Shown here piece after piece: positions 9,128 through 19,993 of a DNA stretch of 64,000 nucleotides. Source of the DNA: Paraburkholderia ginsengiterrae (GTDB lineage Bacteria > Pseudomonadota > Gammaproteobacteria > Burkholderiales > Burkholderiaceae); the NCBI RefSeq assembly GCF_001645125.1, contig NZ_LXKA01000121.1:62001-126000 (forward strand), read 5' to 3'. The position numbers were made by a program, and so were the translations under genes. The notes under the pieces are model-generated. The model was not told the origin of the DNA. It did no database searches and saw only the letters and a list, made by a program, of their open reading frames with translations. Each line of letters begins with the position of its first letter. Position 1 is the stretch's first letter.

Positions 9128-10381
9128 ATGAACGGCCCAGTGTCGATCGAAGTTCTCAGGCAGCATCTGATCGATCCGGAAATCTGCATTCGCTGCAATA
9201 CCTGCGAAGAGACTTGCCCGGTCGATGCGATCACGCACGACGATAACAACTACGTGGTCAAGGCGGATATCTGCAACGGCTGCATGGCGTGCGTGCCGCC
9301 GTGCCCGACTGGCGCGATCGACAACTGGCGCACGGTGCTGAAGGCCGACGCGTATCCGATCGAAGAGCAGTTCACGTGGGACGTGTTGCCGGAGCAGAAC
9401 ACGATGGCGGTGCCGGCCGCGGACGAGGCGACGGGCGCTTCGGGCGCCGCGGGCGCCGCGGGCGATGCAGCGGTGGAAGCGAGCGGCATTGAAGTCGATA
9501 CGGTGCGCGGCTCGGTCGTGCCGCCGTGGTCGGCGGCGAAGCCGTACGTCAATCTCTATACGCACAAGGACCCGACCACCGCGACGGTGGTCGGCAACTA
9601 CCGGCTGACCGACGCCTCGACCGAGAGCGACATTCATCACATCGTGCTCGATTTTGGCGCGATGCCGTTTCCGGTGCTGGAAGGCCAGTCGATCGGCATT
9701 CTTCCGCCAGGCGCGAGCGCCGATGGCCGCACGCATCACGCGCGCCAGTACTCGATTGCGAGTCCGCGTGACGGTGAACGGCCGGGCTATAACAACGTCT
9801 CGCTGACGGTCAAGCGCGTCTCGCAGCAGCACGGCGACTCGACCGACGGAGTGTGCTCGAATTACCTGTGCGACCTGAAGAAGGGCGACGTGGTCAACGT
9901 GATCGGTCCATTCGGCGGCACGTTCCTGATGCCGAACCATCCGAACTCGCACCTGCTGATGATCTGCACCGGTACGGGTTCAGCGCCGATGCGCGCGATG
10001 ACCGAGTATCGCAGGCGGCGGCGTTTGAAAGGCGCGACCGGCAAGCTGATGCTGTTCTTCGGCGCGCGCACCAAGGAGGAGTTGCCGTACTTCGGACCGC
10101 TGACCAATCTGCCGAAGGACTTCATCGATACGAATCTGGCGTTTTCGCGCACGCTCGGGCAACCCAAACGCTACGTACAGGACGCGATGCGCGAGCGCGC
10201 AGTGGACGTGGCGCAAATGCTCAAGGACGACAGCACGTACATTTACGTGTGCGGCCTGAAGGGCATGGAAGACGGCGTGCTGCAGGCACTCAAGGAGATT
10301 GCCGAGCAGCATCAGATGGATTGGGAAGCGCTGTGGGCGAAGTTGAAGAAGCAGGGGCGCTTGCATCTGGAGACGTATTGA
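9128..10381 (+). CDS. boxA: benzoyl-CoA 2,3-epoxidase, reductase subunit
   Basis: BoxA passes electrons from NADPH through FAD and two iron-sulfur clusters to BoxB. The 417-residue protein starts with two 4Fe-4S ferredoxin motifs (Cys 20, 23, 26, 30 and Cys 49, 52, 55, 59). An Ala/Gly-rich linker (about residues 98-116) leads to a ferredoxin-NADP reductase module with the FAD motif RQYSIASP and the nucleotide motif [13 protein letters not shown] chose ATG 9128 because GGAGGAAG ends 3 nt before it; an in-frame ATG at 9116 has no such site. It is the last gene of the boxCBA operon and is followed by a terminator. Confidence 0.96.
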   Translation: MNGPVSIEVLRQHLIDPEICIRCNTCEETCPVDAITHDDNNYVVKADICNGCMACVPPCPTGAIDNWRTVLKADAYPIEEQFTWDVLPEQNTMAVPAADEATGASGAAGAAGDAAVEASGIEVDTVRGSVVPPWSAAKPYVNLYTHKDPTTATVVGNYRLTDASTESDIHHIVLDFGAMPFPVLEGQSIGILPPGASADGRTHHARQYSIASPRDGERPGYNNVSLTVKRVSQQHGDSTDGVCSNYLCDLKKGDVVNVIGPFGGTFLMPNHPNSHLLMICTGTGSAPMRAMTEYRRRRRLKGATGKLMLFFGARTKEELPYFGPLTNLPKDFIDTNLAFSRTLGQPKRYVQDAMRERAVDVAQMLKDDSTYIYVCGLKGMEDGVLQALKEIAEQHQMDWEALWAKLKKQGRLHLETY

Positions 10382-10402
10382 GCGGCCCGCACTTCGATAA
10401 TA

Positions 10403-10437
10403 AAAGCCCTGCTGCTCATGAACGGCGGCGGGGCTTT
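10403..10437 (+). terminator. intrinsic terminator after boxA
   Basis: AAAGCCC (10403-10409) pairs with GGGCTTT (10431-10437), with a further GC-rich inner pairing, followed by CGTTTT. It lies 22 bp past the boxA stop and may be shared with the convergent TetR-family gene. Confidence 0.65.
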
Positions 10438-10447
10438 CGTTTTGCAC

Positions 10448-11161
10448 CTAACGCGCGGGGTCCGCACCGTCTTCATGCTGCGCCGGCGACACCGCCCCAC
10501 ACGCACGAATCACCAACTGCACGACTTCTTCCGTCGTCGCTTCGAACGACTTCTGCGTCAACGCGCGCTTGCCCTTAAGCGCGCGAATCTGCGCATCGAA
10601 GTCGGCATAGTGCTGGGTCGTCGCCCAGATCATGTACATCAGCGTCTGCGCATTCACCGGCGCGAGCAGGCCGCGTGCAATCCAGTCATCGATCACTTTC
10701 ACGCGGCTGTCCAGCCACGGTTTCACACGCCCCGTGAGAATGTCTTCCATGTGCTCCGCGCCGTGAATGATCTCGCTCGCCCACACTTTCGAGCCGAGCG
10801 GACGGCGGCGCGACAACTCCATTTTCGCGCGCACGTATCCGCCGATCGCTTCGACCGGGTCGTCGCTGCATTCGAACGTATCCGCCGCGCGATGCCAGTC
10901 TTCGAACAGGTCTTCCAGTACGCGCCGGTATAGCGCGAGCTTCGTCGGGAAGTAGTAATGCACGTTGGCTTTTGGTAAGCCTGCACGCTCCGCGATCATC
11001 GCGGTGCTGGTGCCGTCGAGTCCCCGTTCGGCGAAAACCGCCTCCGCGCACGCCAGCAGATGCGCTTCATTCGACTCGCGAATGTGCGCCTTGCGCCGCC
11101 GCAAAGGGGGGCGTGTTTCGTCGTTTTCCGTGATGCCGGCCGCCACGTCGTCGTCTCTCAT
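10448..11161 (-). CDS. RutR-like TetR family repressor of pyrimidine catabolism
   Basis: This 237-residue TetR-family regulator has an N-terminal helix-turn-helix ending in GLPKANVHYYFPTKLALYRRVL. Its ligand domain closely follows E. coli RutR, including RAKMELSRRRPLGSKVW and IWATTQHYADFDAQIRAL. RutR senses uracil or thymine. The gene diverges from a complete reductive pyrimidine-degradation operon, and the intergenic region carries a RutR-like palindrome, so repression of that operon relieved by pyrimidine is the likely job. The start is uncertain: ATG 11161 has GAAGG upstream, while in-frame ATGs at 11179 and 11200 do not. Confidence 0.88.
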   Translation of the reverse strand: MRDDDVAAGITENDETRPPLRRRKAHIRESNEAHLLACAEAVFAERGLDGTSTAMIAERAGLPKANVHYYFPTKLALYRRVLEDLFEDWHRAADTFECSDDPVEAIGGYVRAKMELSRRRPLGSKVWASEIIHGAEHMEDILTGRVKPWLDSRVKVIDDWIARGLLAPVNAQTLMYMIWATTQHYADFDAQIRALKGKRALTQKSFEATTEEVVQLVIRACGAVSPAQHEDGADPAR

Positions 11162-11307
11162 GTTCGCCTTCGTCGGCATGTGTGCCGCGTCGCGCTTCAT
11201 TCTAGTCGTTTGGCGCGCGACTCACACGCGCATTCTCCACACGCGGCCGATTCATGCTGCGCTGCAATGGCACGCTTCTCGCTATGTATTCGACCGTACG
11301 AAAAGCA

Positions 11308-11336
11308 TTGATTTGGCGGGCTTAATCAGCTACAAC
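11308..11336 (+). promoter_or_regulatory. promoter of pyrimidine-degradation operon
   Basis: TTGATT (11308-11313), 17-nt spacer, TACAAC (11331-11336). The operator palindrome begins at its last base, covering the expected transcription start. The rest of the 341-bp divergent spacer (11162-11502) shows no gene. Confidence 0.5.
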
Positions 11337-11353
11337 CTGTCCAACTGGACAGG
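11336..11353. promoter_or_regulatory. candidate RutR-type operator palindrome
   Basis: CCTGTCCA-AC-TGGACAGG is an 18-bp perfect inverted repeat around a 2-nt centre. The E. coli RutR consensus as I recall it is TTGACCANNTGGTCAA; the core CCA-NN-TGG and the outer TG/CA pairs are the same. Its position over the start site fits a repressor. Confidence 0.6.
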
Positions 11354-11502
11354 ATCTGAAGAGCGGGCGAGGCCCCAGGGTTTGCCCTTTGTTCAAGGGA
11401 CGATCGAAGGCCCCGAGTGTGCACCGCCGTCGTGCGGGCGCGCCCCAGAAGCCGCCATCAATGCACCAGTTTCATTGCGGTTCACCGAAAGGAGCGAGAC
11501 GA

Positions 11503-12792
11503 ATGAACGTGGTATCCGAAGCGCTGAAGCAGGTCCCGAAAGAAGGCCTCTCGACCTCGATCAAGGTCGACGGCAAGCGCCTGTGGGACAGCCTGATGAC
11601 GATGGCGAAGATCGGCGCGACGCCCAAAGGCGGTGTCTGCCGCCTGGCGCTCACCGACCTCGACAAGCAGGGGCGCGACCTGATCGTCAGTTGGGCGAAG
11701 GAAGCCGGCTGCACGGTCAGTGTCGACCAGATGGGCAATGTGTTCATGCGCCGAGCCGGACGCAATCCCAATGCGCTGCCGGTCATGACCGGCTCGCATG
11801 CGGACTCGCAGCCGACCGGCGGCCGTTTTGACGGCATCTACGGTGTGCTGGGCGGTCTTGAAGTAATTCGCAGTCTGAACGATCACGGCATCGAAACCGA
11901 GCACCCGGTCGAAGTGGTGATCTGGACCAACGAGGAAGGCTCGCGCTTCGCGCCGGCCATGGTCGCCTCGGGTGTGTTTGCCGGCGTGTTCACGCTCGAC
12001 TATGGCCTGTCGCGCAAGGACGTGGACGGCAAGACCATCGGCGAGGAACTGAAGCGCATTGGCTATGCGGGCGATATTCCGTGCGGCGGGCGGCCGGTGC
12101 ACGCGGCGTTCGAATTGCACATCGAACAGGGGCCGATTCTCGAAGCCGAACAGAAAACCATCGGTGTCGTGACCGACGCGCAAGGTCAGCGCTGGTACGA
12201 GATCACGCTGACAGGGCAGGAGGCGCATGCGGGTCCGACGCCGATGCCACGCCGCCGCGACGCGCTGCTCGGCGCCGCGCGCGTGGTGGATCTGGTCAAC
12301 CGGATCGGCCTCGACAACGCGCCGTTCGGCTGCGCGACGGTCGGCATGATGCAGGTCTATCCGAACTCGCGCAACGTGATTCCGGGGCGGGTGTTCTTCA
12401 CCGTTGATTTCCGCCACCCCGACAACGCGGTGCTCGCAAAAATGGATGCCGCGTTGCGCAAGGGCGTAGCGGAGATCGCGGACGGTATTGGACTCGCGAC
12501 CGAGCTCGAGCAGATTTTTTACTACGAGCCGGTGGCGTTCAACGAGGCCTGCGTGCAGTCCGTGCGTGCCGCGGCCGAACGCTTCGGTTATTCGCATCGC
12601 AACATGGTCTCCGGTGCGGGGCACGATGCCTGTTATCTGGCGCAGGTCGCGCCGACCTCGATGGTGTTCGTGCCGTGCGTCGACGGGATCAGTCACAACG
12701 AGATTGAGGACGCCACCTTCGAATGGATCGAAGCCGGCGCCAACGTGTTGCTGCACGCCATGCTGGAGCGTGCGTGCGAGCCGGCTTCATAG
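11503..12792 (+). CDS. Zn-dependent N-carbamoyl amidohydrolase (beta-ureidopropionase, M20 family)
   Basis: It probably hydrolyses N-carbamoyl-beta-alanine to beta-alanine, CO2 and ammonia, the last reductive pyrimidine step. The 429-residue protein has the M20/HyuC metal ligands: His99 in MTGSHADSQPTGGRFDG, Asp110, the NEEGSRF acidic pair near 144-145, and the late GAGHDACYLA and GISHNEIE histidines. AAGGAG precedes ATG 11503. It is the first gene of the operon that also holds PreT, PreA and dihydropyrimidinase. Members of this family also take N-carbamoyl-L-amino acids or allantoate, but the neighbours favour the pyrimidine product. Confidence 0.9.
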   Translation: MNVVSEALKQVPKEGLSTSIKVDGKRLWDSLMTMAKIGATPKGGVCRLALTDLDKQGRDLIVSWAKEAGCTVSVDQMGNVFMRRAGRNPNALPVMTGSHADSQPTGGRFDGIYGVLGGLEVIRSLNDHGIETEHPVEVVIWTNEEGSRFAPAMVASGVFAGVFTLDYGLSRKDVDGKTIGEELKRIGYAGDIPCGGRPVHAAFELHIEQGPILEAEQKTIGVVTDAQGQRWYEITLTGQEAHAGPTPMPRRRDALLGAARVVDLVNRIGLDNAPFGCATVGMMQVYPNSRNVIPGRVFFTVDFRHPDNAVLAKMDAALRKGVAEIADGIGLATELEQIFYYEPVAFNEACVQSVRAAAERFGYSHRNMVSGAGHDACYLAQVAPTSMVFVPCVDGISHNEIEDATFEWIEAGANVLLHAMLERACEPAS

Positions 12793-12927
12793 CGCGGCTC
12801 AGCACAGTTTAGCGGTTGCGGTCGTTTCACCCGCCTTACCGTCGTGCCCATAAAACAAGCCGTCCCGGCTGCGCTCCTGCGCAGCCGGCGGGACCGGCTA
12901 CGTCCTCACATTGAAGAAGGAACGTGT

Positions 12928-14277
12928 ATGGCCATCAAGCAAACCGGCGACATTGCCGCCCAGCGCCTGTCGCCCGAGCAGCTTTCCTGCGAGTTCTCCG
13001 ATATCGCGCCGTTGCTCGACGCGAGCGCCGCGGCCGCGGCGGCGAGCCGCTGTCACTACTGTTACGACGCGCCGTGCGTGAACGCTTGCCCGACGCAGAT
13101 CGACATTCCGAGCTTTATCCGCAAGATCAGCAACGGCAATCTCAAAGGCGCGGCCGTGGATATTCTGTCGGCCAACCCGATGGGCGGCATGTGTGCGCGC
13201 GTGTGCCCAACCGAGATTCTTTGCGAAGGTGCTTGCGTGCGTAACCATCAGGATGCGAAGCCGGTGGCGATCGGCGCGCTGCAACGTCATGCGACCGATT
13301 GGGCGATGGCGCGCGGCGAGGTGCTGTTCACGCGCGCGGCTCCGACCGGACGGCGCGTCGCCGTCGTCGGCGCGGGTCCGGCGGGACTCGCCTGCGCGCA
13401 CCGGCTGGCGCTGGCCGGTCACGACGTCACGATTTACGACGCGCATGAAAAAGCGGGCGGCCTGAATGAATACGGCATTGCCGCCTATAAGACCGTCGAC
13501 GATTTTGCGCAGCGCGAGGTGGAATGGCTGTGCTCGGTCGGCGGGATCGAGATCAAGCACGGTGTCGCGCTTGGGAGCGATGTCGACCTCGACACGCTGC
13601 GCAAGCAATACGACGCCGTATTCCTAGCGATCGGCCTGACGGGCGTGCGTGCGCTCGCCATGGAAGGCGAGGACCTGAGCGGCGTGATGAACGCGGTGGA
13701 CTTCATCGAAGAGGTCCGCAGCGCGCGCGATCTGGGCACGGTAGCGGTGGGCCGCCGGGTGGTGGTGATCGGCGGCGGCAATACGGCGGTGGACGCCGCG
13801 GTGCAAAGCCGCAAGCTCGGCTCGACGTCGGTGACGATGGTGTACCGCCGTGGCGTCGAGTCGATGAGCGCCACCTGGGCGGAACGCGAGTTCGCGCAGA
13901 CCAACGGCGTCACGCTTGTCACGCATGCGAAGCCGCATCGTTTGATCGGTGAGGGCGGCGTAGTCACGGGTGTCGAATTCGAGCGCACGTTGGGCGACGG
14001 CAGTCAGGAGCGCTTTGTGGTCGAAGCCGACATGGTGCTCAAGGCAATCGGCCAAACGTTGGTGCCGGTCGGCATGGAGCGTGAGTTGTTGACGGTGGAC
14101 GGCAGCCGCATCGCGGTGGATGCGAATGGCCAGACCTCGCTAGCCGGCGTATGGGCCGGCGGCGATTGCGCGGCGACCGGCGGCATCGACCTCACGGTGC
14201 AGGCGGTGCAGGACGGCAAGATCGCGGCCGCCGCGATCGACGCAACGTTCGCCCGCACGGCAGTGAAGGCCGCATAG
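12928..14277 (+). CDS. preT: NAD-dependent dihydropyrimidine dehydrogenase, flavoprotein subunit
   Basis: PreT supplies NADH electrons through FAD and iron-sulfur clusters to PreA. The 449-residue protein has N-terminal cysteine motifs (CHYCYDAPCVNACP and GMCARVCPTEILCEGAC), then GAGPAGLACAHRLA for FAD, GGGNTAVDAA for NADH, and the C-terminal FAD motif GGDCAATGG. This is the layout of the N-terminal half of mammalian dihydropyrimidine dehydrogenase and of the GltD family. The start at 12928 has GAAGGAA upstream. It is followed by preA after 70 bp. Confidence 0.93.
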   Translation: MAIKQTGDIAAQRLSPEQLSCEFSDIAPLLDASAAAAAASRCHYCYDAPCVNACPTQIDIPSFIRKISNGNLKGAAVDILSANPMGGMCARVCPTEILCEGACVRNHQDAKPVAIGALQRHATDWAMARGEVLFTRAAPTGRRVAVVGAGPAGLACAHRLALAGHDVTIYDAHEKAGGLNEYGIAAYKTVDDFAQREVEWLCSVGGIEIKHGVALGSDVDLDTLRKQYDAVFLAIGLTGVRALAMEGEDLSGVMNAVDFIEEVRSARDLGTVAVGRRVVVIGGGNTAVDAAVQSRKLGSTSVTMVYRRGVESMSATWAEREFAQTNGVTLVTHAKPHRLIGEGGVVTGVEFERTLGDGSQERFVVEADMVLKAIGQTLVPVGMERELLTVDGSRIAVDANGQTSLAGVWAGGDCAATGGIDLTVQAVQDGKIAAAAIDATFARTAVKAA

Positions 14278-14347
14278 CGCCGGACAGGTCATCCATCGAA
14301 CCCGTCAACGAACCCGACAAAAATCAGCAGTCCCCAAGGAGCCGAAC

Positions 14348-15676
14348 ATGGCCGATCTGCGCTGTACGATTGCCGGCATTACCTCGCCGAACCCTTTCTG
14401 GCTCGCTTCCGCGCCGCCGACAGACAAAGCCTATAACGTGAACCGCGCGTTCGAAGCGGGCTGGGGCGGCGTGGTGTGGAAGACACTGGGCCTCGACCCG
14501 CATGTGGTGAACGTCAGCTCGCGCTACGGCGCGGTGCAATGGAACGGCCAGCGCATCGCGGGCCTGAACAACATCGAGTTGATCACCGACCGTCCGCTCG
14601 ACGTCAATCTGCGCGAAATCGCTCAGGTCAAACGCGACTGGCCGGACCGCGCGATGATCGTCTCGCTGATGGTGCCGTGCAACGAGCGCGACTGGAAGTG
14701 GATCCTGCCGCTCGTCGAAGACACCGGCGCGGATGCCGTGGAGCTGAATTTCGGCTGCCCGCACGGCATGAGCGAGCGCGGCATGGGCGCGGCGGTCGGC
14801 CAGGTGCCCGAGTACATCGAGATGGTGACGCGCTGGGTCAAGGAAGGCAGCAAGCTGCCGTGCCTCGTCAAGCTTACGCCGAACATCACCGACATTCGCC
14901 TTGGTTCGCGCGCGGCCTATAAGGGCGGCGCGGACGGCGTGTCGCTGATCAACACGATCAACTCGATCGTCGCAGTCGATCTCGACGCGATGTCGCCGTT
15001 GCCGATGGTCGACGGCAAAGGCACGCACGGCGGCTACTGCGGTCCGGCGGTGAAGCCGATTGCGCTGAACATGGTCGCGGAAATCGCGCGCGACGTGGAA
15101 ACGCCGGGCCTGCCCATCTCCGGCATCGGCGGCATTTCCACATGGCGCGATGCGGCGGAGTTCATGGTGCTCGGCGCGGGCAGCGTACAGGTATGCACGG
15201 CGGCGATGCACTACGGATTCCGGATCGTTTCTGATCTCGCCGACGGCCTGTCGAACTGGATGGACGAAAAAGGCTACGCGACGCTCGACGATATTCGCGG
15301 CCGCGCCGTGCCGAACGTCACCGACTGGAAGTACCTGAACCTCAAATACGACATCAAGGCGCGCATCGATCAGGACAAGTGCATTCAGTGCGGTCTGTGC
15401 CATATCGCCTGCGAAGACACGGCGCACCAGGCGATCATGAAAGAAAAAGATGGCGTCCGGCATTTTGAAGTGGTGGACTCCGAATGTGTCGGCTGCAATC
15501 TGTGCATGCACGTGTGTCCGGTCGAGCAGTGCATCACGATGGAACGCGTGGACAACGGCGAATACGCCAACTGGACCACGCATCCGAACAACCCGGCACG
15601 GGTGGGCGAAAGCAGCAGCGCAACGGCGGCCGCGTCTGAAACGGCCGATGCCGCGCACGCCGCCAAAGCCGCCTGA
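14348..15676 (+). CDS. preA: NAD-dependent dihydropyrimidine dehydrogenase, FMN catalytic subunit
   Basis: PreA reduces uracil and thymine to the 5,6-dihydro forms. The 442-residue protein has a dihydroorotate dehydrogenase-like FMN barrel (substrate loop CPHGMSERGMG at about 138-148) and two C-terminal 4Fe-4S motifs (CIQCGLCHIACE and CVGCNLCMHVCP). The tail is Ala/Ser-rich. In mammalian DPD a catalytic cysteine follows this loop; here the comparable stretch reads MGAAVGQ with Val. I recall bacterial PreA also differing at this place, so activity is not in doubt on that ground. AAGGAG precedes the ATG. Confidence 0.93.
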   Translation: MADLRCTIAGITSPNPFWLASAPPTDKAYNVNRAFEAGWGGVVWKTLGLDPHVVNVSSRYGAVQWNGQRIAGLNNIELITDRPLDVNLREIAQVKRDWPDRAMIVSLMVPCNERDWKWILPLVEDTGADAVELNFGCPHGMSERGMGAAVGQVPEYIEMVTRWVKEGSKLPCLVKLTPNITDIRLGSRAAYKGGADGVSLINTINSIVAVDLDAMSPLPMVDGKGTHGGYCGPAVKPIALNMVAEIARDVETPGLPISGIGGISTWRDAAEFMVLGAGSVQVCTAAMHYGFRIVSDLADGLSNWMDEKGYATLDDIRGRAVPNVTDWKYLNLKYDIKARIDQDKCIQCGLCHIACEDTAHQAIMKEKDGVRHFEVVDSECVGCNLCMHVCPVEQCITMERVDNGEYANWTTHPNNPARVGESSSATAAASETADAAHAAKAA

Positions 15677-15789
15677 AACACGATGTAGCAGGAGAACACG
15701 CAGCGCTTGAACCGAACCTGTCATTCCCCAACGGCCCGACGCGCCGCCAGAAGCCGCGCGGGCCTCAACGACACAGTGGAGAGCTTTCG

Positions 15790-17301
15790 ATGAAGCAGAC
15801 AGCGCAACCCGCCGAGCCGCATTTCGCGGCCGGTGCGCAAGGCAGCAGTCTTTACAACGACGACCTTGCGCCGACCGGCACCGCGCAGCGCACGTGGAAG
15901 TGGTATCACTTCGCCGCGCTCTGGGTTGGGATGGTGATGAACATCGCGTCGTACATGCTCGCGGCCGGTTTGACGGAAGAGGGCATGTCGCCGTGGCAAG
16001 CGGTGGTAACGGTGCTGCTCGGCAACCTGATCGTGCTGGTGCCGATGCTGCTGATCGGCCATGCAGGCGCGAAACACGGCATTCCGTATGCAGTGCTCGT
16101 GCGTTCCTCGTTCGGCACGCAGGGAGCAAAACTGCCGGCCATGCTGCGGGCCATCGTCGCATGTGGCTGGTACGGGATTCAGACTTGGCTCGGCGGCAGT
16201 GCGATCTACACGCTGTTGAACATTCTTACCGGCAACGCGCTGCATGGCGCGGCCTTGCCGTTTCTCGACATATCAGCCGCGCAACTGGCGTGCTTCCTGG
16301 TGTTCTGGGCGCTGCAGATTTACTTTATCGTGCACGGCACCGATTCGATCCGCTGGCTCGAAAGCTGGTCCGCACCGATCAAGATCGTGATGTGTATCGC
16401 GCTGGTGTGGTGGGCGACATCGAAGGCGGGTGGACTGGGCTCGATGCTGTCGGCGCCGTCGCAATTCGTGCCGGGCGGCAAGAAGGAAGGCCTGTTCTGG
16501 GTCACGTTCTGGCCGGGCCTCACCGCGATGGTCGGCTTCTGGGCGACGCTCGCGCTGAATATCCCCGATTTCACGCGTTTTGCGCGCACGCAGCGCGATC
16601 AGATCATCGGCCAGTCGATCGGTTTGCCGGTGCCGATGGCTTTGCTGTCGGTGATCTCGGTGGTGGTGACGTCGGCCACCGTGGTGATCTACGGCAAGGC
16701 GATCTGGGATCCGATCGACCTGACGAGCCGCATGACCGGCATCGGCGTGGGCGTCGCGCTGATCATCCTGACGCTCGACACCATGTGCTGCAATCTCGCG
16801 GCGAATCTCGTCGGACCGGCCTACGATTTTTCGAGCCTGTGGCCCAAGGGCATTTCGTATCGCGCGGGCGGCATGATGACCGCGACCATCGCGATCGTGA
16901 TGATGCCGTGGAAGATTCTCGCCACCACGCAGGGCTACATCTTCACGTGGCTTGTCGGCTACTCGGCCTTGCTCGGTCCGGTGGCGGGCATTCTGATGGT
17001 CGACTATTTCCTGATCCGCGGCACGCGGCTCAATACGCGCGAACTGTTCGACGAACGCGGCGAGTACAGCTACACCGGCGGCTGGAATATCGGTGCGGTG
17101 GTCGCGCTCGTAGTCGGCGTGCTGCCGAATCTGCCGGGCTTTTTGCATACCGCGTTTCCGGCGTCGTTCCCGAACGTGCCGGCGTTCTTCAATACGCTCT
17201 ATACGTATGCGTGGTTCGTCGGACTCGCGTTGGCGTCGATCGTATACAGCGCGTGGATGAAGCTGAGCAAGGGGCCGAGCGCGCGCGTGGCGAGTGCCTG
17301 A
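15790..17301 (+). CDS. NCS1 family nucleobase/hydantoin permease
   Basis: This 503-residue inner-membrane protein has the hydrophobicity of a 12-helix NCS1 symporter. Family signatures are visible: the first helix region WKWYHFAALWVGM, the GLTEEGMSPWQA segment, GWYGIQTWLGG in the third helix region, and LNIPDFTRFART. Located between preA and dihydropyrimidinase, it most likely imports uracil, thymine or a related ring compound. The exact substrate (uracil, hydantoin or allantoin) cannot be told by eye. The start at 15790 has a GTGGAGAG region upstream. Confidence 0.9.
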   Translation: MKQTAQPAEPHFAAGAQGSSLYNDDLAPTGTAQRTWKWYHFAALWVGMVMNIASYMLAAGLTEEGMSPWQAVVTVLLGNLIVLVPMLLIGHAGAKHGIPYAVLVRSSFGTQGAKLPAMLRAIVACGWYGIQTWLGGSAIYTLLNILTGNALHGAALPFLDISAAQLACFLVFWALQIYFIVHGTDSIRWLESWSAPIKIVMCIALVWWATSKAGGLGSMLSAPSQFVPGGKKEGLFWVTFWPGLTAMVGFWATLALNIPDFTRFARTQRDQIIGQSIGLPVPMALLSVISVVVTSATVVIYGKAIWDPIDLTSRMTGIGVGVALIILTLDTMCCNLAANLVGPAYDFSSLWPKGISYRAGGMMTATIAIVMMPWKILATTQGYIFTWLVGYSALLGPVAGILMVDYFLIRGTRLNTRELFDERGEYSYTGGWNIGAVVALVVGVLPNLPGFLHTAFPASFPNVPAFFNTLYTYAWFVGLALASIVYSAWMKLSKGPSARVASA

Positions 17302-17337
17302 AACAAACCTACAAGACGCAACAATGCGCATGAATGA

Positions 17338-18831
<1,494 letters not shown>

Positions 18832-18846
18832 GCGAATCGCAATCTC

Positions 18847-18886
18847 ACGGGCGGCGCCGCGGGCCAACGCGGCGCCGCCCGTTTTT
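18847..18886 (+). terminator. strong intrinsic terminator of pyrimidine operon
   Basis: A perfect 14-bp stem (18847-18860 with 18869-18882) around GGGCCAAC runs into TTTTT. The rest of the 356-bp gap to 19188 holds one promoter and no gene that I can see. Confidence 0.92.
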
Positions 18887-19070
18887 CATGCCGCGCGGCC
18901 GCCGCGGCAGCACCCCTCTCGCGTTTTCCCCGATGGCGTTAGGCATAGGTTCCGTGTTGCGATGCATGCCGCGTCTGTCCTATCTGCTGTAGCGTCACAA
19001 TCCACGTCTGATCGGAGGCGGTGGCTGTTCCCTTAGCACGCAAGCGCATATCGATCGGAAACCTGATCCT

Positions 19071-19099
19071 TTGTAAAAACGCAGTCCGTTTGCTACAGT
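19071..19099 (+). promoter_or_regulatory. promoter of amino-acid ABC operon
   Basis: TTGTAA (19071-19076), 17-nt spacer, TACAGT (19094-19099), about 90 bp before the binding-protein gene. Confidence 0.5.
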
Positions 19100-19187
19100 C
19101 CGCCCACTCTGCCGGGCGCACAGGCCGGCGGGAACTGCCCAACACAAGACCCAGTCACCGACGTAGCACATTTGACGGAGCCCACTC

Positions 19188-19970
19188 ATGAAATCGATTC
19201 GTTCCATTCTGCTGATCGCGTTGTTCCAGGCGGTGACCGTGAGCACCGCCTTCGCCGCCGACGAGCTCGCGGCAATCAAATCCGCCGGCGTGTTCAGGAT
19301 CGGCACCGAAGGCACTTATGCACCGTTCACGTTCCACGACGAGTCCGGCAAGCTGACCGGCTTCGACGTGGAGATCGGCACGGCGATTGCGCAGCGCCTC
19401 GGCGTCAAGCCGCAATTCGTGGAAGGCAAATGGGATGGTCTGATCGCGGGCCTCGATGTGAACCGCTACGACGCGGTGATCAACGAGGTGGCCGTGACCG
19501 ACGCGCGCAAGGTCAAATATGATTTCTCGGACCCGTACATCACGTCGCATGCCGCGCTGATCGTGCAGTCGAACAACACCGCGATCAAGACCTTCGACGA
19601 CCTGAAGGGCAAGAAGTCGGCCAATACGCTGACCAGCAACTTCGGCAAGATCGCGGCGGCGCACGGCGCGGAAGTGATCCCCGTGCAGGGCTTCAATGAA
19701 TCGATCGATCTGCTGACCTCCGGCCGCGTCGATGCCACCGTCAACGATTCGCTGTCGTTCCTCGACTTCAAGAAGCACAAGCCGGACGCGAAGGTGAAGA
19801 TCGCGGCGATCGATACCGCCGCGGACAGCAGCGACAAGTCCGCTGTGCTGATCCGCAAGGGCAGCCCGGAGTTGCAGGCGGCGATCAACAAGGCGCTCGC
19901 CGATATGAAGAAAGACGGCACCTATGAGAAGATCTCGCAGAAGTATTTTGGCAAAGACGTCTCCCAATAA
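19188..19970 (+). CDS. cystine-type amino-acid ABC transporter, periplasmic binding protein
   Basis: This 260-residue solute-binding protein has a Sec signal peptide (MKSIRSILLIALFQAVTVST, cut near AFA-AD) and the family 3 features GTEGTYAPFTFHDESGKLTGFDVE and the arginine-containing VTDARKVKYDFSDPY. Overall it follows E. coli cystine-binding FliY/TcyJ closely, so cystine or a related polar amino acid is likely. It is the first gene of a three-gene operon with permease and ATPase. Confidence 0.88.
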   Translation: MKSIRSILLIALFQAVTVSTAFAADELAAIKSAGVFRIGTEGTYAPFTFHDESGKLTGFDVEIGTAIAQRLGVKPQFVEGKWDGLIAGLDVNRYDAVINEVAVTDARKVKYDFSDPYITSHAALIVQSNNTAIKTFDDLKGKKSANTLTSNFGKIAAAHGAEVIPVQGFNESIDLLTSGRVDATVNDSLSFLDFKKHKPDAKVKIAAIDTAADSSDKSAVLIRKGSPELQAAINKALADMKKDGTYEKISQKYFGKDVSQ

Positions 19971-19993
19971 AAAGCCTTCCGCGAGTCTGACTC

